Shown: positions 54,205 to 63,573, numbered from the stretch's first letter. The stretch: DNA of 64,000 nt from Phytoactinopolyspora halotolerans (GCF_010550675.1 NZ_JAAGOA010000010.1:167587-231586); one strand, 5' to 3'. The notes: a model not told the origin generated them from the sequence alone. A program made the numbers and translations.

Positions 54205-54390
54205 TCAGGGCCGAATCTCGTAAGCGATGTTCACGGCGCTCTGCGCGGCGCGCCGGATGCGGGTGAACCCCGCGTCGGCGGCGATCTGCCGGATGGCGGG
54301 CTCATCCACCGACGGATACCCGGGCGGTCGCCCGCTCGGCCGCGGCGAGGTCCTTCGGGCGGCCAGAGACGCGATCGGACGCAACCTCAA
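54205..54390 (-). pseudogene. C-terminal remnant of a class I SAM methyltransferase
   Basis: The last 35 or so residues, DEPAIRQIAADAGFTRIRRA and AQSAVNIAYEIRP, resemble the C-terminus of actinobacterial winged-helix SAM methyltransferases, which end similarly. Upstream in the frame the homology stops within about 110 bp, and the DUF885 gene ends at 54387. The methyltransferase core is absent, so this is a decayed fragment. An intact small gene is unlikely. Confidence 0.55.
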
Positions 54391-56093
54391 GAGCGTTCAG
54401 CGATCCACGAGGCAACCCGTCGACGGAGCACCGGCAGACTGATCGTGGCGGCACCGAGGACGGCGTCGTGGAAACCCTTGAGGTCGAACCGGGCACCCAG
54501 TTTGGCCTCCGCCTCGGCGCGCTGCTCCAGGATCTCCCGCTGACCCACCTTGTACGCCAGTGCCTGACCAGGCATCCCGATATATCGGTCGACCTCCACC
54601 GCGATCGTCACCGGATCTATCGGCGCGTACTCGGTCATGAAGTCGATCGCCTGCTGGCGGCTCCAGCCGCGCGCGTGCAGTCCGGTGTCCACGACCAGCC
54701 GGCAGGCCCGCCACGCGTCGGACGCCAGCATCCCCAGCCGGTCGAGGTCGTCGGCGTAGAGCCCCATCTCGTCCGCCAGCCGTTCGGTGTACAACCCCCA
54801 GCCCTCGATGTACGCGGTGTGGCCGACGCCCATCCGGCGGAACTGCGGCAGATCGGTGCGTTCGGTGGCGATGGCCAGCTGCAGGTGGTGGCCGGGGATC
54901 GCCTCGTGGTACGCGATCGCCGCGGTCTGGTAGCGGCGCTGCTCGGTCGGGTTGTGCAAGTTGACGTTGTACGTGCCCGGCCGGCTCCCGTCGGCGGCCG
55001 GCGGCAGGTAGTACGCCGGCGGCACATCCGCGGCGAGGTAGTCCGGCACCGGGATCAGCTCGCACGGTGCCTGCGGCAGGATGCCGAACCAGTCGTCCAT
55101 GACGCCCGTTGCCTTCTCCAGGCAGGAGCGGGCGTGCGCGAGCAACTCGTCGGCGTGCCGGTAGCGCAGATCCGCGTCGCCCAGCATCCGCTCGAAGATC
55201 TCCGCCACGTTCGACGTCCCGAACACTCGCTCACCGACGTCGGCGAACTCGGCCCGGATCGACCGCGTCGCCTGTTCGAGGCCGATCTCGTGCAGCTCGT
55301 CGGCGGTCAGCGGCAACCCGGTGTGCAGTTCGATCAGTGCCTGATAGATCTCGTCGCCGTCGGCGATGTGGGCCAGCCCGGCCCGCTCGTCCGGCCGGGC
55401 CACCGGCTCCAGTTCGGTGGCGAACACGTCGCGGTACCGCGCGAACGCGGGCCGCAGGGTCTCCCGGACGGCATCGGACAGCTGGGAGCGCCATTCCCGC
55501 TCCCCGGCCCAGTCCGCCGGTCCGGCGAGGTTGACGAATGGGTCCTGCTCCAGCGGAGAGGCGAGGTAACCCTCCACCTGGTTCCGCGACCGGGTGACAT
55601 TGATCCGGGCCGGTGTACGGCCGGCTGCGACTCCGTCCCGGTAGCGTTGCGCCGCCTGGTCCAGCATGCGCGCCATGGCGTCGACCCTGGCCACGGCCAT
55701 CCTCGCGTGTTCGGGTTCCGGCGCCTGCAACTGGCCCGCTCCGACCAGGAGGGTCGCATGCGCACCCTGCATCTGATCCGAGGTGAGCTCCACCAGCCGA
55801 GCGTCGACAGCGCGGATGTTATCGGTCAACTCGCCGATCAGCAGATCACGGGTGATGGCGTCGACCTCGGCGAGCCCGTCTTCGGGGACCGCGCGAGCGC
55901 GGTCTCGCAACTCGACCCAGTGCCGCCGTCGCTCTTGCTCGGCCTCGATCGAGAGGTCATCGGCCCGGTCGTCGAAGCGATGGTCACCGAGAAGCGAGGC
56001 GTAGAGCGGCTGGGATTCCAGAAAAGCCCGCCAGTAGGCCTCCGCTGTCGCGCGGACGGTACCCGGGGCGTCGGCGGTATGGTCGGCAGTCAT
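54387..56093 (-). CDS. DUF885 family protein, putative zinc metallopeptidase
   Basis: A 568-residue helical protein without signal peptide. The motif HEAIPGHH (H396-H403) gives the HExxxGHH arrangement of this family, with a downstream Glu in YIEGWGLYTERLADEMG as probable third ligand. Other family blocks are SRNQVEGYLASPLEQDPF and AYYLPPAADGSRPGTYNVNL. DUF885 proteins are thought to be peptidases related to thermophilic carboxypeptidase-like enzymes; substrate unknown. It is divergent from the phosphotransferase gene. Confidence 0.92.
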   Translation of the reverse strand: MTADHTADAPGTVRATAEAYWRAFLESQPLYASLLGDHRFDDRADDLSIEAEQERRRHWVELRDRARAVPEDGLAEVDAITRDLLIGELTDNIRAVDARLVELTSDQMQGAHATLLVGAGQLQAPEPEHARMAVARVDAMARMLDQAAQRYRDGVAAGRTPARINVTRSRNQVEGYLASPLEQDPFVNLAGPADWAGEREWRSQLSDAVRETLRPAFARYRDVFATELEPVARPDERAGLAHIADGDEIYQALIELHTGLPLTADELHEIGLEQATRSIRAEFADVGERVFGTSNVAEIFERMLGDADLRYRHADELLAHARSCLEKATGVMDDWFGILPQAPCELIPVPDYLAADVPPAYYLPPAADGSRPGTYNVNLHNPTEQRRYQTAAIAYHEAIPGHHLQLAIATERTDLPQFRRMGVGHTAYIEGWGLYTERLADEMGLYADDLDRLGMLASDAWRACRLVVDTGLHARGWSRQQAIDFMTEYAPIDPVTIAVEVDRYIGMPGQALAYKVGQREILEQRAEAEAKLGARFDLKGFHDAVLGAATISLPVLRRRVASWIAERS

Positions 56094-56211
56094 ACGCCTA
56101 TCCTGCCTGCCGCGGCTGACAGCTGTTCACCGGTGCCCCGCATGTCGGCTTTCCGTTCGATGAGAGGCTCCTCATCCAAAGGGCGGGCGCCTCTCATCCA
56201 AGCACGCGAAG

Positions 56212-57459
56212 ATGGTGTCCATGGCCGATCAGAGCGCCCTGCCCGACGCCATGCTGGCCCTGCTGACCGGGCCGGACGTCGACGAGCTGCTGGCGGCCGC
56301 ACTGGCACCGGCCGGTGCACGGCTCGAGCAATGGACCGTCCGCGACGTCGACCACCGTCCCGGCCGGCGCACCACCGTCTCCTACGCGGTACACGTCGCC
56401 TGGCCCGGCGGTGTACGCGCGGAGACGTTCGCGGCGACCGTCACTCCAGGTGGCACGCCTGCCCAGGAGGCCAGCACGGACCGGCTGGTGGTGACCGACG
56501 GCGACCACGAAATCGAGGTATGGCGGTTCCCCTTCGACGCGGAGCTGCCGGCGCTGGCGGCCATGTGTTTCGAAGACTCGGCGATTCAGACCTTGCGCAG
56601 TCTCGGGATCGACGCAGCGGGTGCGCACGTGGACGTGCTGTCCTACCGGCCGCGCAAACGGGCGGTGATCCGGGTCAGCAGGCCCGGCGCTACCTGGTAC
56701 GTCAAGGTGCTCCGGCCGGCTGTCGGGGCGGAGATGCGCCGCCGGCACGAGCTGTTGACCGACGCCGGTCTCCCGGTACCGGTCTGCCTTGCCGCGCGCG
56801 ACGATGGCCTGCTGGTCCTGTCCGAGGTGCCAGGTACGCCGCTCGGCTCGGCGCTGACCGTGACGGGAGCCGCCGCCTGCGATCCGATGGACCTGATCTC
56901 CATGCTCGACCGGCTACCCGCCGAGCTGCTCGCCTTGCCGCGGCGACGGCCGTGGGCCGAGTATGCACAGCATTACGCCGGTGTGATCGCTTCTACACTG
57001 CCGAGCGAAGCGGCGCGAGTGCACGACGTCGCCGCCGAGATCGACGTGGCGCTGAGCGCATACGCCGGCGGCACCGTCGAGCCGACGCACGGCGACTTCT
57101 ACGAGGCCCAGTTGATGGTGGACGATGGCCGGATCACCGGGTTGCTCGACGTGGACACCGCGGGCCCGGGGCGTCGGGTGGACGACCTCGCCTGCATGTT
57201 GGCGCACCTCTCGCTGCTCACCATCCTCGAGACGGGGGCGGCACGAGGAGCGCGGGAAGCGCTGGAATGGTGGACACCGGTATTCGATCGCCGAGTGGAC
57301 CCGCGCGAGCTGCGGGTGCGCACCGCAGGTGTGATCGTCTCGCTAGCGACCGGCGCGTTCCGCTCTCAGGAGGCCGGGTGGGAACGCTCGACCTCTGACC
57401 GGCTCACCCTGGCTCGGCTATGGCTCGACGCCGCCGGCGGGCTCCGGATCCCTGTCTGA
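56212..57459 (+). CDS. Aminoglycoside-phosphotransferase-like (APH/choline kinase) protein
   Basis: A 415-residue kinase-like protein. A Lys in TWYVKVLRP is the likely ATP ligand. The catalytic loop is THGDFYEAQLMVDDG and the metal site follows as GLLDVDTAGPGRRVDDLACML. The N-terminal 110 residues are an extra beta-rich part. Start is ATG 56212 or, equally possible, ATG 56221; neither has a strong ribosome site. Substrate unknown: it could phosphorylate an amino sugar, choline-like alcohol or antibiotic. Confidence 0.88.
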   Translation: MVSMADQSALPDAMLALLTGPDVDELLAAALAPAGARLEQWTVRDVDHRPGRRTTVSYAVHVAWPGGVRAETFAATVTPGGTPAQEASTDRLVVTDGDHEIEVWRFPFDAELPALAAMCFEDSAIQTLRSLGIDAAGAHVDVLSYRPRKRAVIRVSRPGATWYVKVLRPAVGAEMRRRHELLTDAGLPVPVCLAARDDGLLVLSEVPGTPLGSALTVTGAAACDPMDLISMLDRLPAELLALPRRRPWAEYAQHYAGVIASTLPSEAARVHDVAAEIDVALSAYAGGTVEPTHGDFYEAQLMVDDGRITGLLDVDTAGPGRRVDDLACMLAHLSLLTILETGAARGAREALEWWTPVFDRRVDPRELRVRTAGVIVSLATGAFRSQEAGWERSTSDRLTLARLWLDAAGGLRIPV

Positions 57460-57563
57460 GAATCCTCTCATCTGCTTCTCCTGGTCAACTCATGCCCGAC
57501 GGCGAGGATCGAAGAGTCAGTGCACAGGGCGAGCACTCGCCCGCCGAGAAGGAAGAGAGAAGT

Positions 57564-57905
57564 ATGCAGGCCAAGAAGAAGTGGATCGCCGTCGGTACGC
57601 TCGCCGCCTTGGGGCTGGGCACCGGATCTGCCGTGGCCATCCCGGCGATGGCCGCCGACGACGCCGCGCCCCGGCTGAGCGCCACCAGCTCCGTCGGAGA
57701 CGACGCCGACGATCAGGGCGCGGACGCCGGCGCATCCAACGCCGACGACAGCCCGAACACGCCCAACACACCGAACACCCCCAACACACCGAACACGCCC
57801 AACACACCGAACACCCCCAACACTCCGAACACACCCAACACACCGGACAGCCCGAACACCCCGGCGTCCCCCGCGTCGCCGGACTCGGCGGACTCGGCCG
57901 ACTGA
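57564..57905 (+). CDS. Small exported protein with Asn-Thr-Pro tandem repeats
   Basis: A 113-residue protein. The signal peptide runs MQAKKKWIAVGTLAALGLG to an AMA-type cleavage near residue 31. An acidic segment (SVGDDADDQGADAG) leads to about ten consecutive NTP triplets at 57752-57850, then PDSPNTPASPASPDSADSAD. ATG 57564 has GGAAGAGAG upstream; the frame is open from 57420. The repeat DNA alternates two 9-bp codon versions, so copy number could vary by slippage. It converges on the two-component system and has composition similar to wall-spanning linkers. Function unknown. Confidence 0.8.
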   Translation: MQAKKKWIAVGTLAALGLGTGSAVAIPAMAADDAAPRLSATSSVGDDADDQGADAGASNADDSPNTPNTPNTPNTPNTPNTPNTPNTPNTPNTPDSPNTPASPASPDSADSAD

Positions 57906-57924
57906 GTCGCCCTCCAAGTCCCAA

Positions 57925-57973
57925 TGATCATGAACACTTGCCGTGCTATATGTACGGCAAGTGTTCATGATCA
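57925..57973. terminator. TGATCA-capped hairpin 3 (between convergent genes)
   Basis: TGATCATGAACACTTGCCGT (57925-57944) and ACGGCAAGTGTTCATGATCA (57954-57973) form a perfect 20-bp stem with a 9-nt loop in the 75-bp gap between two convergent genes. No T-tract follows on either strand. It is probably a bidirectional terminator. Confidence 0.7.
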
Positions 57974-57980
57974 ACGGGGT

Positions 57981-58643
57981 TCACTCGGCGAGGCGGTAGC
58001 CGACGCCCCGGACGGTCACGAACCGCTCGTTCCCCAGCTTGCGCCGTAGATAGCGCACATACACATCGACCACGTTGGAGCCGGGGTCGAAGTCGTAACC
58101 CCATACTCGGCTGAGCAGCTGCTCCCGGCTGAGCACCTGACCGGGGTTACGCAGGAACGTCTCCGCAAGCGCGAACTCGCGCGCGGACAGCTCCACCGTT
58201 TTTCCGTCCACGTCGGCCCGCCGTGACCGCAGATCGAGAGAGAGCCCGCCATGACGCAGCACGGTCGCCTCCGGCGCCCGATCGGTGTCCCGGAGCCGGA
58301 GCCGGATACGAGCGAGCAGTTCCTCGAACCGGAACGGCTTGGCCATGTAGTCGTCCGCGCCGCCGGAGAGTCCTGCCACGGTGTCGGTGATCGAGTCACG
58401 CGCGGTGAGGATGATCACCGGGATGTGGTTGCGCGCCTCCCGCAGTTGCCGCAGTACCGCGAAGCCGTCCATCGCCGGCAGCCCGATGTCCAGCACCAAG
58501 AGATCGAAGCCTCCGGTCATGGCATAGTCGAACGCCGCCCGCCCGTCGGCCACGACGGTCGGTGTCATCCCGGCCGACCGCAGACCCTTCTCGATGAAGG
58601 AGGCGATGCGCGCCTCGTCCTCGGCGATCAGGATGGTGCTCAT
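57981..58643 (-). CDS. OmpR/PhoB-family response regulator
   Basis: A 220-residue regulator. The receiver domain has the acidic pair E8-D9, phospho-acceptor D52 in LLVLDIGLP and Lys in DDYMAKPF. The winged-helix output domain carries LSAREFALAETFLRNPGQVLS and VDVYVRYLRRKLG. ATG 58643 overlaps the stop of the histidine kinase (ATGA). It acts as output of the kinase encoded before it. Targets are unknown; the neighbouring exported low-complexity proteins are natural candidates. Confidence 0.95.
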   Translation of the reverse strand: MSTILIAEDEARIASFIEKGLRSAGMTPTVVADGRAAFDYAMTGGFDLLVLDIGLPAMDGFAVLRQLREARNHIPVIILTARDSITDTVAGLSGGADDYMAKPFRFEELLARIRLRLRDTDRAPEATVLRHGGLSLDLRSRRADVDGKTVELSAREFALAETFLRNPGQVLSREQLLSRVWGYDFDPGSNVVDVYVRYLRRKLGNERFVTVRGVGYRLAE

Positions 58644-60061
58644 GGCGTGTTCTCCGTGGTGATGTCGTCGTCCCGGCCGGCCGAGACGATGCGGACAGCG
58701 GGAAGCTCGATGGTGAAGACGCTGCCGTATCCGGGCGTGCTGCGCACCGTGGCGCTGCCGTGATGCGCTTCCGCGATCGCGCGGACAATGGCCAGCCCCA
58801 GGCCGGATCCGTCGTGCCGCCGCGAGTTCCCGTGCGCGAACCGTTCGAAGATGGACTCCGCCTGAGCCGGATCGATGCCTGGGCCGGAGTCCCGGATCCA
58901 CAGCCGCACCGCGCGTCCCGGGTCGATCTCGCTGCCGATGGCCACCGTGTCGTCCGTATCCGTGACGGCCAGCGCGTTCGAGACGAGTTGAAGCAGCGCC
59001 TGAGTGATCCGCTGCTCGTCGAGCTCCACCAGAGCCTCAGCCCGGGTGTCCACAGCCCACCGCCGCTCGCCCATGCCCTGCGCCTTGTCCAGTACATCGT
59101 CCACCAGCCGGCCCAGCTCGACCGGTTGCGGCCGCACGAAATCCGGCCGCTGCGACTTCGCCAGCAGGATGAGGTCTTCGACCAGGCGATGCATCCGATC
59201 GAGTTCGTCCAGGGCAAGGTCCCGGGTCTCGGCGACGTCGTCCGGGTCAGCGGCATCCATCAACTCCAGATGGCCACGGATGATGGTGATCGGCGTCCGC
59301 AGCTCGTGCCCGGCATCATCGAGCGCCTCGCGCTGGGCGTTGAACCCGGCCTCTAACCGGTCGAGCATCTCGTTCACCGTGTGACCGAGACGGGACACGT
59401 CATCACCGCCGTCCACCGGGATGCGTCCGGAGAGATCGGTGTCACTGATCCGCTGCGCGGTCTCCCGCAACAGCCGCAGCGGGGCCAGCAACCTGCCCAC
59501 CACAGCCCACGCGACGCCACCGATCAGCAGCAGTGACGCGCCCGCTGCCAGCACGTACGTCCGATAGGAGTCAACCAGGTCCGCATGCTCACGGTCCCGG
59601 GAGTACGCCACCACATACATCCCGGTGGCCGGATCACCGCTGACGGTCACCGGAACCGCCACGTACCGCAGCGAGCCGGACGCCCCGTCCACGGTACGGG
59701 CCCGGATGCCCGCCTCCGGGCCCTGCTCCGCGACGGCGCCCAACAGCGGCGCGTCGTCCTGTAGCCGCAGATCTGCACTGGACGGGACCCAGGCCACCTC
59801 CCCGTCGACCAGGCCGAGCATGCCCTCGTTCGCACCGGGCACGTTGCGCTGCAGAGCGACGAAAAGCAGCCGATCGACCGAGGTGAACGGCGCTGCGGTC
59901 TGCGGGTCGACTCCGGACTCCGCCAGCCCGCGAAACTCCTCCACCTCCTGCGCCAGGTTCTCATCGATGCGGTTGTCCACCCGTTCCCGTTGAACCAGGT
60001 AGGAGAGTCCGCCGGCCACCACGAGCCCGATCGCGGCGGCTCCCAGCACCGCCGCCAGCAC
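58640..60061 (-). CDS. Membrane sensor histidine kinase
   Basis: A 473-residue kinase with two helices, LAAVLGAAAIGLVVAGGLSY and YVLAAGASLLLIGGVAWAVV, enclosing about 140 extracytoplasmic residues. A HAMP domain follows (LRLLRETAQRISDTDLSGRI), then the H box DDAGHELRTPITII, N box LVSNALAVT, and G boxes DSGPGIDPAQ and GSGLGLAIV. The annotated GTG at 60061 starts at the first helix with no basic n-region. The frame continues upstream through RIRRGLTVRARV without ATG, GTG or TTG, so a CTG start near 60113 is possible. The upstream gene is the polyaspartate protein. Confidence 0.93.
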   Translation of the reverse strand: MLAAVLGAAAIGLVVAGGLSYLVQRERVDNRIDENLAQEVEEFRGLAESGVDPQTAAPFTSVDRLLFVALQRNVPGANEGMLGLVDGEVAWVPSSADLRLQDDAPLLGAVAEQGPEAGIRARTVDGASGSLRYVAVPVTVSGDPATGMYVVAYSRDREHADLVDSYRTYVLAAGASLLLIGGVAWAVVGRLLAPLRLLRETAQRISDTDLSGRIPVDGGDDVSRLGHTVNEMLDRLEAGFNAQREALDDAGHELRTPITIIRGHLELMDAADPDDVAETRDLALDELDRMHRLVEDLILLAKSQRPDFVRPQPVELGRLVDDVLDKAQGMGERRWAVDTRAEALVELDEQRITQALLQLVSNALAVTDTDDTVAIGSEIDPGRAVRLWIRDSGPGIDPAQAESIFERFAHGNSRRHDGSGLGLAIVRAIAEAHHGSATVRSTPGYGSVFTIELPAVRIVSAGRDDDITTENTP

Positions 60062-60120
60062 ACGTGCCCGGACCGTGAGCCCGCGGCGGATGCGCGCGGG
60101 TGCGGCGTCAGCCTCGGCGC

Positions 60121-60549
60121 TCAGGTGTCGTCCCGATCGTCGTCGCGGTTGTCATCGTCATCGCGGTCGTCATCGTCATCGTCATCGTCGTCATCGTCAT
60201 CGTCGTCATCCTCGTCGTCGTCATCATCGTCGCAGTCATCGTCATCGTCGTCATCACCGTCGGGAGTACACGGCGGTCGCGGTGTGACGGTGGTCGGCCC
60301 TTCGCCGGCCGACGGCGGTGAGCTCGGCGTGCCGGTCGTGGACGACTCCGCCGATGGGGACCGCGATGGTGGCGACGTGGGTGCTCCAGACTGGTCCGGC
60401 GTCGCGTCGGCGGTCGGGGTGACGCTCACCGGATCGCCGAGGTCCGGCCCGTCGTCTGGGCCCGCCAGCACCGCCGCCACACCGACGACGGCGGCGGCCA
60501 GCAGCGCCGCGACGGCCGCGGCAAGGGTGGCGATCGACTTCACGGACAC
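60121..60549 (-). CDS. Small exported protein with polyaspartate tail
   Basis: A 142-residue protein starting GTG 60549. MSVKSIATLAAAVAALLAAA and VVGVAAVLAG form a signal or anchor. A Pro/Ser/Thr linker (about residues 35-90) follows, and then about 45 residues that are almost all Asp, broken by two Cys (PPCTPDG and DDCDD) and a few Arg/Asn. The tail is built on GAC/GAT repeats. It is first in the transcript with the histidine kinase and response regulator. The tail would bind Ca or other cations, so it may present a ligand to the sensor or buffer cations near it; this is inference. Confidence 0.8.
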   Translation of the reverse strand: MSVKSIATLAAAVAALLAAAVVGVAAVLAGPDDGPDLGDPVSVTPTADATPDQSGAPTSPPSRSPSAESSTTGTPSSPPSAGEGPTTVTPRPPCTPDGDDDDDDDCDDDDDDEDDDDDDDDDDDDDDDRDDDDNRDDDRDDT

Positions 60550-60603
60550 GACAGTGGACCTTCTAGGCGAAGCAGAGATGAGAGCTCGATGAGACGGTTC
60601 TCA

Positions 60604-62202
60604 TCATCTCTCCGCGTCGGCCCCGGCCACCAGCGGTTCCAGCAACAGATCCGGGTGCCGACGCTGCACCGAGTTGAGCCGCCACTTGTCGCTGAACAGC
60701 GCGAGCACGGCACCGTCGCCACGATTGGCGACCTCGACGTCATGCTCGGCGTCGAGCGTTGCCCGGTCGTCCGCCCGCGTCCGTCGCGCCAGCGTGTACG
60801 GCAGCCGCTCCAACGTGACCGCCGCGCCGAACTCGTGCTCCAGCCGGTGCGCGGCGACCTCGAACTGCAGCGGCCCGACCGCGGCCAGAATGGGCGCCGC
60901 GTCCCCACGCAGGTCGGACCGGAGCACCTGCACCACACCTTCGTGCGCCAGCTGCTCGATCCCCTTGCGGAACTGCTTGGACTTGCTGGTGTCCCGGGCC
61001 CGGCAGACGGAGAAGTTCTCCGGCGCGAACGACGGCATCGGCGGGAACTCGACGGAGGCTTCCTTGGCGTGCAGCGTGTCCCCGGGCCGAAGCGCCGACG
61101 CGTTCACCAGCCCGACAATGTCACCCGGGTAGGCGACGTCGACGGTATCCCGGTCCCGTCCGAAGATCGCCTGTGCGTACTTCGTCGCGAACGGGCGGCC
61201 GGTGGCCGCGTGGGTGACCACCGACCCGCGCTCGAACCGCCCCGAGCACACCCGGACGAACGCCACCCGGTCCCGGTGCGCCTTGTCCATGCCGGCCTGC
61301 ACCTTGAACACCAGCCCGGAGAACGGCTGGTCCAGATCGTGCGGCGTCCCATCGACATCGGGTCGTGCCGCCGGCGGCGGGGCCAGCTGGACCAGCACAT
61401 CCAGCAGGCGCGCCACGCCGATGTTGGACACCGCGGCGCCGAACAGCATCGGGGTCGTCTTGCCGGCGAGGAACGACGCCTCGTCGTACTCGTCCAGCAG
61501 CTCGGCCTCCTCTACGGCGGCCTGCCACTCGTCGCCGTGTGCCGCTGCCGCCTCGTCCGGAGTGAGCCGGTGCTCGGCGGAGATGCGGGCACCACCGGGC
61601 GCCCGCTCGAACGTCATCATGTCACCGCTGCGACGGTCGAGCAGACCGGTGAAGTGACCCGCCTCGCCCACCGGCCAGTTCAGCGGTGTGGCGCGCAGCC
61701 CGATCCGCTCCTCCAGCTGGTCGCACAGATCCAGGGCATGCAGGCCGGGCCGGTCCCACTTGTTGATGAAGGTGATCACGGGTATCCCCCGGTGCCGGCA
61801 GACGTCGAACAGCTTCAGCGTCTGCGGCTCCAGGCCCTTGGCGGCGTCGAGCAGCATCACCGCACAGTCCACTGCCGCCAGTACCCGGTAGGTGTCCTCG
61901 GAGAAGTCCGCGTGGCCCGGGGTGTCGAGCAGGTTGATCACGTGGTCGCCGTATTCGAACTGCAGCGCCGCCGAGGTGATAGAGATGCCACGTGCCTGCT
62001 CCATCTCCATCCAGTCGGAGACGACGCTCTTCCGGCCCGCCTTGCCGTGCACGGCACCGGCCTCACCGATCACGCGTGCGTGCAGCGCCAGGGCTTCGGT
62101 GAGGGTCGACTTGCCGGCGTCGGGATGGCTGATGACCGCGAACGTCCGGCGCCGCCCGGCCTCGCCTGCTACCGAGTTCGCCACTGTGCCGCCCGCCGTC
62201 AT
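60604..62202 (-). CDS. prfC: Peptide chain release factor 3
   Basis: A 532-residue translational GTPase that recycles RF1/RF2 after termination. G1 is SHPDAGKST, G3 is DTPGHADFSEDTYR, and G4 is FINKWDR. The switch region is QARGISITSAALQFEY. Domains II and III follow, with FKVQAGMDKAHRDRVAFVRV. ATG 62202 overlaps the MerR stop (ATGA). It is placed 55 bp before the polyaspartate gene, so transcription could read into the two-component genes. Confidence 0.95.
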   Translation of the reverse strand: MTAGGTVANSVAGEAGRRRTFAVISHPDAGKSTLTEALALHARVIGEAGAVHGKAGRKSVVSDWMEMEQARGISITSAALQFEYGDHVINLLDTPGHADFSEDTYRVLAAVDCAVMLLDAAKGLEPQTLKLFDVCRHRGIPVITFINKWDRPGLHALDLCDQLEERIGLRATPLNWPVGEAGHFTGLLDRRSGDMMTFERAPGGARISAEHRLTPDEAAAAHGDEWQAAVEEAELLDEYDEASFLAGKTTPMLFGAAVSNIGVARLLDVLVQLAPPPAARPDVDGTPHDLDQPFSGLVFKVQAGMDKAHRDRVAFVRVCSGRFERGSVVTHAATGRPFATKYAQAIFGRDRDTVDVAYPGDIVGLVNASALRPGDTLHAKEASVEFPPMPSFAPENFSVCRARDTSKSKQFRKGIEQLAHEGVVQVLRSDLRGDAAPILAAVGPLQFEVAAHRLEHEFGAAVTLERLPYTLARRTRADDRATLDAEHDVEVANRGDGAVLALFSDKWRLNSVQRRHPDLLLEPLVAGADAER

Positions 62203-62636
62203 CGGGACATCCTGGCATGCCGGCGCTGACGGGAGAGTTCGGTGCGCAGATCGGCCGCAAGGGCCTCGGCGGTCTCCAGCTGCGCACGCAGCGCGCTGCA
62301 GCGCTGTTCCGCCGCTGAGCGGTACATGCTCAGCCGATCGATGATCTCGCCGCGCGCGCCCGGCTGCTCGTCGTCCTGCTCGTCGTCCCGCTCGTCGTCG
62401 GAGAGCCGATCGAGCAAGGACAGCAGATCCCCCATCTCCTCCAAGGAGAACTCGAGCGTCTTCATCCGTTTCACCAGGTTGAGTCGCGCGACGTCGGGCT
62501 CGGCGTAGAGCCGGAACCCACCCGGCGTACGCGCCGACGGCCGGACCAGCCCGACCTCCTCGTAGTAGCGGATGGTGCGCAACGACAGCCCCACCCGTTC
62601 GGCGACCTCACCGATCTGCATGTGCCGCAGGGACAC
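62199..62636 (-). CDS. MerR-family transcriptional regulator
   Basis: A 145-residue regulator. The helix-turn-helix QIGEVAERVGLSLRTIRYYE and wing LVRPSARTPGGFRLY are typical; a C-terminal coiled coil contains an acidic insert, SDDERDDEQDDEQPG. There is no conserved Cys metal site, so metal sensing is unlikely. Starts are GTG 62636 or ATG 62621, which begins at the usual MQIGEV. It is translationally coupled to prfC, an unusual partner, which suggests autoregulation or control of prfC. Confidence 0.92.
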   Translation of the reverse strand: MSLRHMQIGEVAERVGLSLRTIRYYEEVGLVRPSARTPGGFRLYAEPDVARLNLVKRMKTLEFSLEEMGDLLSLLDRLSDDERDDEQDDEQPGARGEIIDRLSMYRSAAEQRCSALRAQLETAEALAADLRTELSRQRRHARMSR

Positions 62637-62772
62637 GAACTACCTCTCATCGACTCTCGGCAAAAGGTCGATTCTACCCTCACGTCAGAGATCCAGTCGA
62701 AATCGAGCTGCCGCACACGCCACGCCATGTCCACGGCGACTCTGCCCTCACGTTACGGTAGAGTGCGAGGAC

Positions 62773-62979
62773 GTGGACGTCACCAGGCTCGAAATCGCCG
62801 ACGCAATCGAAGACGCGTTCAACGCGCCCCCTGCCAGCAAGGCTGACCTGCTCGCGCAGGCCACGGCCAAACGCGCACGCGTGGAACTGCTCGACACCCT
62901 GAACCGGCTGCCCGAACGCGATTACCGCAATCTCCGTGACCTCTGGCCACATCTGGCGGGGGTACCGGTGGGCGACTGA
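62773..62979 (+). CDS. DUF2795 family protein
   Basis: A 68-residue protein: VTRLEIADAIEDAFNAPPAS then KADLLAQATAKRARVELLDTL, ending in LPERDYRNLRDLWPHLAGVPVGD-like residues (quoted in parts). GTG 62773 is preceded by GAGG 3-4 nt upstream. TAGAGT at 62760-62765 could be a -10 box that would make the transcript almost leaderless. DUF2795 proteins are short and of unknown function. It is divergent from the MerR/prfC genes. Confidence 0.7.
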   Translation: MDVTRLEIADAIEDAFNAPPASKADLLAQATAKRARVELLDTLNRLPERDYRNLRDLWPHLAGVPVGD

Positions 62980-63036
62980 ACCATCGAGGGTCCCGGCCGC
63001 CCGAGGCTGCACGAGCCGGCATCCGGAACCGGCTCG

Positions 63037-63573
63037 CTACAGTTCGCTGAACGGCTTGGCGTACTCGAAGCGGCCGCGGATCGACGGTTGGTACGCCGAG
63101 AGCGATCGCACCTGGAAGTGGGCACCCCAGTTGGGATCCGGTGGCAGGATGCCGAATTCGCTCGCCGGGCGGAACCCGAACCGGGGGTAGTAATCCGTGT
63201 GCCCGAGCAGCACCACGATCGGCTCGTCGAGTGCATCGGCGGCGCCCAGCACCGCGTGCATGAGCGCACCCCCGACGCCCTGACCTTGGTAGGCGGGCAG
63301 CACACCCAGCGGCCCCAGACCCAATGCGGGATGCTCCTCGACACGTGCGCGGGTGCAGACGACGTGCCCCACCACGTCGGTGCCGTCGACTGCGACCAGC
63401 GACAGTGCGGGGATCCAGCCGTCGTCGGCGCGGAGCGCATCGACCAGCCCGGCCTCCACCGGGCGGCCGGACTCCGTCGCCGGCGCGAACGCCACCTCAT
63501 GCACGGCTCGGATGGCATCGATATCGGCAGCGGTCTCACGGCGGATCAGCACGCCAGCAGCATGCCAGGTCAT
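63037..63573 (-). CDS. GNAT-family N-acetyltransferase
   Basis: A 178-residue acetyltransferase. N-terminal [20 protein letters not shown]; the acetyl-CoA-binding motif A is [20 protein letters not shown]; then [22 protein letters not shown], which marks the YhbS-like group. ATG 63573 precedes a sensible N-terminus; GTG 63549 would also work. Substrate unknown. It is divergent from a LysR gene, with a TGATCA hairpin in the shared gap. Confidence 0.92.
   Translation of the reverse strand: MTWHAAGVLIRRETAADIDAIRAVHEVAFAPATESGRPVEAGLVDALRADDGWIPALSLVAVDGTDVVGHVVCTRARVEEHPALGLGPLGVLPAYQGQGVGGALMHAVLGAADALDEPIVVLLGHTDYYPRFGFRPASEFGILPPDPNWGAHFQVRSLSAYQPSIRGRFEYAKPFSEL

Noticed and set aside
54468..57398. 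Plus-strand open frame of 976 codons
   Set aside because: It overlaps DUF885 antisense and the phosphotransferase in another frame, and has no recognisable domain.
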